From Lachnospiraceae bacterium (GTDB taxonomy: Bacteria > Bacillota > Clostridia > Lachnospirales > Lachnospiraceae), in NCBI GenBank assembly GCA_009774175.1, contig VSNG01000004.1:114942-178941 (forward strand): a stretch of DNA of 64,000 bases, in the 5' to 3' direction. The notes under the pieces are model-generated. The model was given only the letters and a program-made list of their open reading frames with translations, did not search any database and was not told the DNA's origin. Below, piece after piece: positions 58,355-64,000 of the stretch. Each line of letters opens with the position of its first letter. Position 1 is the first letter of the stretch. The position numbers were made by a program, and so were the translations under genes.

Positions 58355-58902
58355 TGACAAAGAGCGAGCTGAATAGCGAATATTTTGACTGGATGTGCCA
58401 GCTCGTATTAGACCGCCGATATTCTAAGAGTTTATCTTATCGGAAGCTTTTATCATTTCTTCACAGCGTAGATTTTAACTATACTATCGCTATGGACGAA
58501 AACAGAGAAGAGGATGGGATAGATCTTAGATATCGGTTCGGTTACGACAATTCGTACAAACAATCCATGATTTCAACTTATTTGGACAATTACCCCTGCA
58601 GTGTTTTGGAGATGATGATTGCCCTCGCTATTCGCTGTGAAGAACATATTATGGATGATCCCGATATCGGAGATCGTACAGGTCAATGGTTCTGGAACAT
58701 GGTAGTGAATCTCGGGTTAGGTTCAATGACAGATGCAAAATTTGATGAGGATTATGCTAACAAAGTCATCGAACGATTTCTAAATCGAGAGTACGAACGA
58801 AATGGCGAGGGTGGTTTGTTTACGGTAAAACACAGTCGCAGAGATTTGCGAACTGTTGAAATCTGGTATCAAATGTGCTGGTACTTAGACGAAATCGTAT
58901 AA
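58354..58902 (+). CDS. Conserved phage protein, about 180 residues
   Basis: A 182-residue soluble protein with YFDWMCQLVLDRRYSKSLSYRKLL at the start, DGIDLRYRFGYDN, then EMMIALAIRCEEHIMDDPDIGDRTGQWFWNMV and the end LFTVKHSRRDLRTVEIWYQMCWYLDEIV. It recurs in Firmicute phages and plasmid-like elements. The ATG overlaps the stop of the preceding gene (TATGATGA), with GGAGG upstream. No catalytic motif identified. Confidence 0.65.
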   Translation: MTKSELNSEYFDWMCQLVLDRRYSKSLSYRKLLSFLHSVDFNYTIAMDENREEDGIDLRYRFGYDNSYKQSMISTYLDNYPCSVLEMMIALAIRCEEHIMDDPDIGDRTGQWFWNMVVNLGLGSMTDAKFDEDYANKVIERFLNREYERNGEGGLFTVKHSRRDLRTVEIWYQMCWYLDEIV

Positions 58903-58937
58903 ATTTTAAGGTTCAAAGGAAAGGAGGCAAGATTCAT

Positions 58938-59171
58938 ATGTGTGAGGTGTTTGGTTATATTTTTAGCAGTTTACGGTCTTCTGAAAAAGCTGTTCAGAGT
59001 ATTCAGCGAACCTTAAAACATCAGAGAAGTTTTAACCGTAATGTGGCCGTTTTAGCTATTGCTATGACGGCTTATGTGGTTACGAATGAAATCGACCGCA
59101 AAAAGCAGAACAAGAAAATTGAGGAGCTCAGCAATGAGATTAAGGAATTAAGGCGCCCGGAAGGAGAGTAA
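58938..59171 (+). CDS. Small phage membrane protein before the polymerase
   Basis: A 77-residue protein: basic helical start (LRSSEKAVQSIQRTLKHQRSFN), one helix (VAVLAIAMTAYVVTNEI) and a charged coiled-coil-like end. AAAGGAGG precedes the ATG. Eight bases separate it from the replication gene. Confidence 0.6.
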   Translation: MCEVFGYIFSSLRSSEKAVQSIQRTLKHQRSFNRNVAVLAIAMTAYVVTNEIDRKKQNKKIEELSNEIKELRRPEGE

Positions 59172-59179
59172 AAAATGCA

Positions 59180-62100
59180 ATGATCGACTTTTTGATGATT
59201 TCAACACGTAGTACAAAGCGTGGTGTAATAGAAATCTATCCGAAGTTCATTATTAAAAAAAGCTCCGATCTGATGATTCGAGGTGGTGACTTTTACGCTA
59301 TCTGGATTGAGGAACGTGGTTTATGGTCTACAGATGAGCAGGATGCCTTGCAGCTCATAGACCGCGAACTGGATAGATACGCAGAAGAAAACCGCCGGCG
59401 CTTTGACTCCGATATTAAAGTCCTGCATATGTGGGATGCCGAGTCCGGAATGATTGATTCTTGGCATAAGTATTGCCAAAAACAGATGAGAGATTCCTTT
59501 CATATGCTGGATGAAAAACTTATATTTTCAAATACAGAAACGAACAAAAAAGATTACGCCAGTAAAAAGCTGAATTATCCGCTTGAAGCTGGCGATTTGT
59601 CTGCTTACGACAAGCTGATGTCGGTTTTATATTCTGAAGAAGAAAGACACAAGATCGAATGGGCAATCGGCTCGATCGTTTCAGGAGAGTCTAAAAGACT
59701 GCAGAAGTTCATGGTTTTATATGGTGCTGCTGGAACAGGTAAATCTACGGTGCTTAACATCATTCAGCAACTCTTCGATGGGTACTATTCGGTATTTGAT
59801 GCGAAAGCACTTGGCTCTTCCAGTAATTCTTTTGCACTGGAAGCTTTTAAGAGCAATCCTCTTGTAGCAATTCAACATGACGGTGATTTGTCAAGGATTG
59901 AAGACAATACCCGTCTTAATAGTTTGGTGTCTCACGAGCTGATGACAGTAAATGAAAAGTTCAAATCGACCTATGCCAACCGATTCAAATGTTTTCTTTT
60001 TATGGGAACAAACAAACCGGTAAAGATAACAGATGCTAAATCCGGTCTTATCCGAAGACTGATAGACGTATCCCCAACAGGGGACAAGTTAAGTCCGAAA
60101 GATTACAAGGCGATTGTGAGGCAGGTTGGTTTTGAACTTGGAGCTATTGCTTCTCACTGTCAGGAAGTGTATTTGGAAAACCCCGGTATGTATGACGACT
60201 ATATTCCTATTGCTATGCTGGGAGCATCCAATGACTTTTACAACTTCATTGTTGATTCGTACCATGTATTCAAAAAAGAAGACGGAACAACTTTAAAAGC
60301 TGCCTGGGAGATGTATAAAACCTATTGTGATGAAGCAAAGGTGTCATTTCCATTCTCCCAGAGAATCTTTAAGGAGGAACTTAGAAACTATTTCAGAGAT
60401 TACAAAGAGCGGTTCAATCTTGACGATGGCTCACGGGTTAGGAGCTATTACTCCGGATTTCGGACTGAGAAATTTGAAACTGAAAAAAATCCGGAGGGTG
60501 AAATTGCGGAAACAAAGGCCAAATTGATTGAGTTCAAAGAGCAGGAATCAATATTTGACAAGGAATGCTCCGATTGCCCAGCTCAATATGGCACGGAAGC
60601 GGGAACACCAAGCAAAAAATGGTCAAACGTCAAGACTACCTTGGCGGCTTTAGATTCTTCGCAACTTCATTATGTCAAGATTCCGGAGAACCACATTGTA
60701 ATCGATTTTGATATTTCCGATAAGGACGGTAATAAGTCTTTTGAAAGGAATGTTACAGAAGCAAGCAAATGGCCGCCTACTTATGCGGAACTCAGTAAAA
60801 GTGGATGCGGAGTACATCTGCATTATATTTATACAGGTGATCCCAGCAAGCTGAGCCGCGTTTATGACGACCACATAGAAGTTAAGGTGTTCACGGGCAA
60901 TAGTTCATTAAGACGTAAGCTATCAAAGTGTAACAATTTGCCCATCGCAACAATTAGCTCTGGTTTACCGCTGAAAGGAGAAAATAAAATGGTAAATTTT
61001 GATGCGATTCAAAGCGAGAAAGGGCTTAGAACACTGATAAAGCGTAATCTCAATAAGGAGATTCATCCCGGTACTAAGCCCAGTATCGACTTTATTTACA
61101 AAATACTGGAGGACGCATATTCGAGCGAGCTGAAATATGATGTGACGGATATGCGGAATGCGGTATTAGCTTTTGCAGCAAGCAGCACCCATCAGGCTGA
61201 TTACTGTATCAAGTTAGTAAACAAGATGCAGTTCAAATCGGCTGATACGTCCACAGCCGTAAAAAATGAGGATGCAAAGCTGATATTTTATGACGTTGAA
61301 GTGTTTCCCAACCTGTTTCTTGTAAACTGGAAAATTGAGGGTGAGGGAAAGCCGGTTGTCAGAATGATCAATCCTACGCCGGCCGAAATTGAGAGCTTGA
61401 TGCGTTTCCGTTTGATCGGCTTTAATTGTCGCCGATATGACAATCATATTCTCTACGCAAGGCTTATGGGTTATTCCAATGAACAACTTTACAACCTTTC
61501 GCAGAAGATTATTAACGGAAGCGCTAATTGTTTCTTTGGAGAAGCCTATAATGTCAGTTACACGGACGTTTATGACTTTGCTTCTGCCGGAAATAAGAAA
61601 AGCCTCAAGAAGTTGGAAATTGAGATGGGAAATGTTTCTGAAAAGGAGCTGAAAAAAAGAGGATTTTCAGAGGCAGAGATTCGGATTATCAAAGCTGGAA
61701 CCCATCATCAGGAGCTCGGACTTCCGTGGGATCAGCCTGTACCGGAGGAGCTCTGGACAAAAGTTGCCGAGTATTGCGATAACGATGTGATTGCGACCGA
61801 AGCGGCGTTTGTTTATTTGAAAGCTGATTGGACAGCCCGAGAGATTCTGGCTGACTTGGCGGACATGACTGTAAACGATACGACAAACAGTCTCACTCAA
61901 AAGATTATATTTGGCAATAACCGAAAGCCACAGGACCAGTTTAATTATCGAGATTTGGCTGAGCCGGTACATGATTTGGACGAGGAGACTTATCAGTTCT
62001 TGGCTGAAGCATGTCCGGAAATGATGAACCATACGCATGGTGAAGCCGGAAGTTTTCTTCCATATTTTCCGGGATACAAATTTGAGAACGGAAAGTCAAC

Positions 62101-63457
62101 CTACCGCGGCGAGGAAGTCGGAGAAGGTGGTTATGTCTATGCAGAGCCGGGTATGTACGGAAATGTTGCATTGTTGGATATTTCTTCCATGCATCCCCAC
62201 AGTGCTATTGCAGAAGTTCTATTCGGAGTAAAATTCACCAGAGCGTTCCGGGATATCGTTGAGGGACGTGTGAGCATCAAGCACGAGGCATGGGATATTG
62301 TCAACACGATGCTGGATGGTAAACTCACACCTTATATCCAGAAAGTAATCGACGGCGAAATGACATCTAAGCAGCTTGCCGATGCGTTGAAGACGGCAAT
62401 CAATTCTGTATACGGTCTTACTTCTGCATCGTTCGATAATGCATTCCGCGATCCGAGAAACAAAGACAATATTGTGGCGAAACGAGGAGCTCTGTTCATG
62501 ATTAACCTCAAGCATGAGGTACAGGAACGGGGCTTTACTGTTGCGCACATAAAGACAGACTCAATCAAAATTCCGGATGCAACGCCTGAGATTATTCAGT
62601 TTGTAATGGATTATGGCAAACAGTATGGATACACATTTGAGCATGAGGCTACATACGACAGGATGTGTCTCGTCAATGATGCAGTTTACATTGCCAAGTA
62701 TAAGGATGGAAAACACGCCGGTGAATGGACGGCAACAGGAACCCAGTTCCAGATTCCATATATATTCAAGAAGCTGTTCAGCGGAGAAGAGATCGCATTT
62801 GAAGATATGTGCGAAACCAAATCCGTGAGCAGCTCTTTATATTTGGATATGAATGAGGGGATGCCGGATGTGACGACTCATGAGAAAGAATTTGCCAAAG
62901 CGGAAAGTGACTACAAAAAAGGACTGCTTTCGGATACGACATTTGAAGCGACCTGTGCGGAGTTAAGACCACTTATTGACGAGGGACACAATTATCGCTT
63001 CATCGGAAAAGTCGGTCAGTTCTGCCCGATTAAAGATGGTTGCGGTGGCGGTCTGCTTATGCGGGAGAAAGACGGTAAGTATTATGCCGCTACCGGATCG
63101 AAAGGATATCGATGGCTTGAATCGGAGATGGTCCGGGAACTGGAGAAGGAAAGCGACATTGACCGTGGATATTATGACAAACTGATTGACGAGGCGGTTA
63201 AGACAATCTCAGAGTATGGAGATTTCGAGTGGTTTGTTTCGAACGACCCTTATGTTGGTCCGCTCGGAGCAAATGATTCCGACATTGACTGTGAGGATAC
63301 GCTGCCGTGGTTAATGCCTTGCGGAGATGCAAAGTTCAGTACCTGCTTTGACTGTCCGCATTTTAACGAAGACACTTTCCATATGGATTGCGGTCTTGGA
63401 TACGATATTTCGGACGTGATTATGAAACACGCCATGAATCAACCCGAAGACAACTAA
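59180..63457 (+). CDS. Fused SF3 helicase, primase-like, 3'-5' exonuclease and family B DNA polymerase
   Basis: A 1425-residue replication protein. In order: an N-terminal domain (1-150); an SF3-type helicase with Walker A GAAGTGKST (182-190), acidic motif B around residues 234-236 (QHDGDL) and motif C LFMGTNKP (about 274-281); a primase-like domain with IDFDI (Asp 509/511) and SGCGVHLHY (His 546/548); an exonuclease with FYDVEVFP (Asp 705, Glu 707), GFNCRRYDN and YCDND (Tyr 865, Asp 869); then polymerase motifs A (LLDISSMHP, Asp 1000), B (KTAINSVYG, Lys 1071) and C (IKTDS, Asp 1127), and a C-terminal cysteine cluster (CGDAKFSTCFDC...DCG). It has every catalytic class needed to unwind, prime, copy and proofread. 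An internal ribosome-binding site and in-frame ATG at 60989 could give the 822-residue exonuclease-polymerase part alone. The start at 59180 follows GGAAGGAGAG. Confidence 0.85.
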   Translation: MIDFLMISTRSTKRGVIEIYPKFIIKKSSDLMIRGGDFYAIWIEERGLWSTDEQDALQLIDRELDRYAEENRRRFDSDIKVLHMWDAESGMIDSWHKYCQKQMRDSFHMLDEKLIFSNTETNKKDYASKKLNYPLEAGDLSAYDKLMSVLYSEEERHKIEWAIGSIVSGESKRLQKFMVLYGAAGTGKSTVLNIIQQLFDGYYSVFDAKALGSSSNSFALEAFKSNPLVAIQHDGDLSRIEDNTRLNSLVSHELMTVNEKFKSTYANRFKCFLFMGTNKPVKITDAKSGLIRRLIDVSPTGDKLSPKDYKAIVRQVGFELGAIASHCQEVYLENPGMYDDYIPIAMLGASNDFYNFIVDSYHVFKKEDGTTLKAAWEMYKTYCDEAKVSFPFSQRIFKEELRNYFRDYKERFNLDDGSRVRSYYSGFRTEKFETEKNPEGEIAETKAKLIEFKEQESIFDKECSDCPAQYGTEAGTPSKKWSNVKTTLAALDSSQLHYVKIPENHIVIDFDISDKDGNKSFERNVTEASKWPPTYAELSKSGCGVHLHYIYTGDPSKLSRVYDDHIEVKVFTGNSSLRRKLSKCNNLPIATISSGLPLKGENKMVNFDAIQSEKGLRTLIKRNLNKEIHPGTKPSIDFIYKILEDAYSSELKYDVTDMRNAVLAFAASSTHQADYCIKLVNKMQFKSADTSTAVKNEDAKLIFYDVEVFPNLFLVNWKIEGEGKPVVRMINPTPAEIESLMRFRLIGFNCRRYDNHILYARLMGYSNEQLYNLSQKIINGSANCFFGEAYNVSYTDVYDFASAGNKKSLKKLEIEMGNVSEKELKKRGFSEAEIRIIKAGTHHQELGLPWDQPVPEELWTKVAEYCDNDVIATEAAFVYLKADWTAREILADLADMTVNDTTNSLTQKIIFGNNRKPQDQFNYRDLAEPVHDLDEETYQFLAEACPEMMNHTHGEAGSFLPYFPGYKFENGKSTYRGEEVGEGGYVYAEPGMYGNVALLDISSMHPHSAIAEVLFGVKFTRAFRDIVEGRVSIKHEAWDIVNTMLDGKLTPYIQKVIDGEMTSKQLADALKTAINSVYGLTSASFDNAFRDPRNKDNIVAKRGALFMINLKHEVQERGFTVAHIKTDSIKIPDATPEIIQFVMDYGKQYGYTFEHEATYDRMCLVNDAVYIAKYKDGKHAGEWTATGTQFQIPYIFKKLFSGEEIAFEDMCETKSVSSSLYLDMNEGMPDVTTHEKEFAKAESDYKKGLLSDTTFEATCAELRPLIDEGHNYRFIGKVGQFCPIKDGCGGGLLMREKDGKYYAATGSKGYRWLESEMVRELEKESDIDRGYYDKLIDEAVKTISEYGDFEWFVSNDPYVGPLGANDSDIDCEDTLPWLMPCGDAKFSTCFDCPHFNEDTFHMDCGLGYDISDVIMKHAMNQPEDN
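60974..60991 (+). promoter_or_regulatory. Internal ribosome-binding site and in-frame ATG inside the fusion gene
   Basis: AAAGGAG (60974-60980), eight bases, ATG (60989-60991), in frame, at codon 604, between the primase-like and exonuclease domains. The same AAAGGAG-AAAA pattern starts most genes of this element. Confidence 0.75.
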
Positions 63458-63477
63458 AAAAGTAAAGGAGAATTATT

Positions 63478-63981
63478 ATGTCACGGAAAAGAGTAAACGA
63501 TAACATTATCATGGAGAATGCCCGCGTTATCTTTCGGAATTTTGCCGGAAAAGAGGGCAAGTACAACAGAGCTGGTGCCCGTAACTTTTGTGTAATCATC
63601 GATGATCCCGAATTGGCTCAGAGACTGGCGGACGAAGGATGGAATATCCGGATTCTTCCCCCTCGCGATGAGGGCGATGACCCGAAGCACTATCTTCAGG
63701 TGGCAGTCAGCTTTGAAAATATTCCGCCCAAAGTTTTTATGATTACCCGGAAAGCAAAAACGCAGTTAGATGAGGAGTCTATTGACACTTTGGATTATGC
63801 GGAAATCCGGAATGTGGATCTGACCATTCGTCCTTACAACTGGGTCATTCAGGAAGGGACGAAGAACGAGAAGAACGGCGTCAAGGCATATTTGAAGACT
63901 ATGTATGTCACCATTGAGGAAGACGAGTTTGCTGATAAATATGCCGAGATGGAGGGGCCGGATGAGATTCCGCTCAACTGA
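63478..63981 (+). CDS. Probable phage ssDNA-binding protein
   Basis: A 167-residue protein with an OB-like pattern of strands: IIMENARVIFRNFAGKEGKYN, ARNFCVIIDDPELAQRLADEGWNIRIL, YLQVAVSFENIPPKVFMI, VDLTIRPYNWVIQEGT and AYLKTMYVTIEEDEF, with an acidic C-terminal tail as in SSB-like proteins. It lies right after the polymerase, the usual place for such a gene, with AAAGGAG before the ATG. The assignment is from context and pattern. Confidence 0.65.
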   Translation: MSRKRVNDNIIMENARVIFRNFAGKEGKYNRAGARNFCVIIDDPELAQRLADEGWNIRILPPRDEGDDPKHYLQVAVSFENIPPKVFMITRKAKTQLDEESIDTLDYAEIRNVDLTIRPYNWVIQEGTKNEKNGVKAYLKTMYVTIEEDEFADKYAEMEGPDEIPLN

Positions 63982-64000
63982 TCGCCGGGAGGGCTATTGC

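Noticed and set aside
45267..64000. Reverse transcriptase or template repeat of the DGR inside the window
   Set aside because: None of the element proteins shows the (Y/F)xDD block and order of a reverse transcriptase, and I found no third copy of the 19-base end with AAY-rich upstream sequence by reading. They are presumed to lie outside.

Overview
The window looks like a chromosomal stretch of a Gram-positive gut anaerobe of the Lachnospiraceae type (Clostridium cluster XIVa). The inference rests on strong AGGAGG-type ribosome-binding sites, a T-box in front of tyrS, an anaerobic NrdD/NrdG reductase, many L,D-transpeptidase/GH25/VanY-type wall enzymes, the NifU-like/GGGtGRT gene pair and intact branched-chain, serine and arginine biosynthesis genes. 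I cannot name a species.

Positions 1-45,144 are host housekeeping DNA: a truncated phenylacetate-CoA ligase plus ACT protein; a T-box-controlled tyrS; an aldolase-like enzyme; wall hydrolases; aroC; tgt and yajC; leuB, ilvD and ilvB; an L,D-transpeptidase; serC, serA and a DUF1015 protein; glgB and an MscS channel; tRNA-Thr(CGU); nrdD/nrdG; an orphan ABC importer; argH; asd; two cyclic-di-GMP proteins around an ATPase, topB and a left-handed beta-helix protein; and the Fe-S scaffold/GGGtGRT pair.

At about 45,145 the texture changes. A tyrosine integrase with an N-terminal zinc ribbon (minus strand) opens a prophage-like or other integrative element that runs off the right edge. It carries about 28 mostly small genes, all on the plus strand: zinc ribbons, short membrane proteins, three related two-helix membrane proteins (DUF6353-like), a DUF3310 protein, a SleB-type wall hydrolase, a 1425-residue helicase/primase/exonuclease/family-B polymerase fusion, and a probable ssDNA-binding protein. 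Structural phage genes are not in the window.

Four things stand out in the element. (1) Two paralogous proteins end in lectin-like variable regions. Their DNA differs at 16 positions over 27 codons, every one at codon position 1 or 2, which is the signature of adenine mutagenesis by a diversity-generating retroelement (DGR). Each variable region is followed by a GC hairpin with the same CTTGT loop. The reverse transcriptase and template repeat are not in this window. (2) A motif CGC-N17-TTATG with an internal invariant CA occurs eight times, always in front of one small gene (or one RNA) that is then closed by a hairpin. (3) One of those units holds no protein but a tRNA-like RNA with a 10-bp closing stem and an abnormal anticodon arm. 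(4) The giant replication protein keeps a perfect in-frame ribosome-binding site and ATG at its middle, as if two genes had fused or as if two products are made.

In the likely element life cycle, the integrase moves the DNA, the fusion protein and binding protein replicate it, and the DGR-diversified proteins with their partner membrane proteins display variable binding surfaces, perhaps at the cell or virion surface. That last role is inference.
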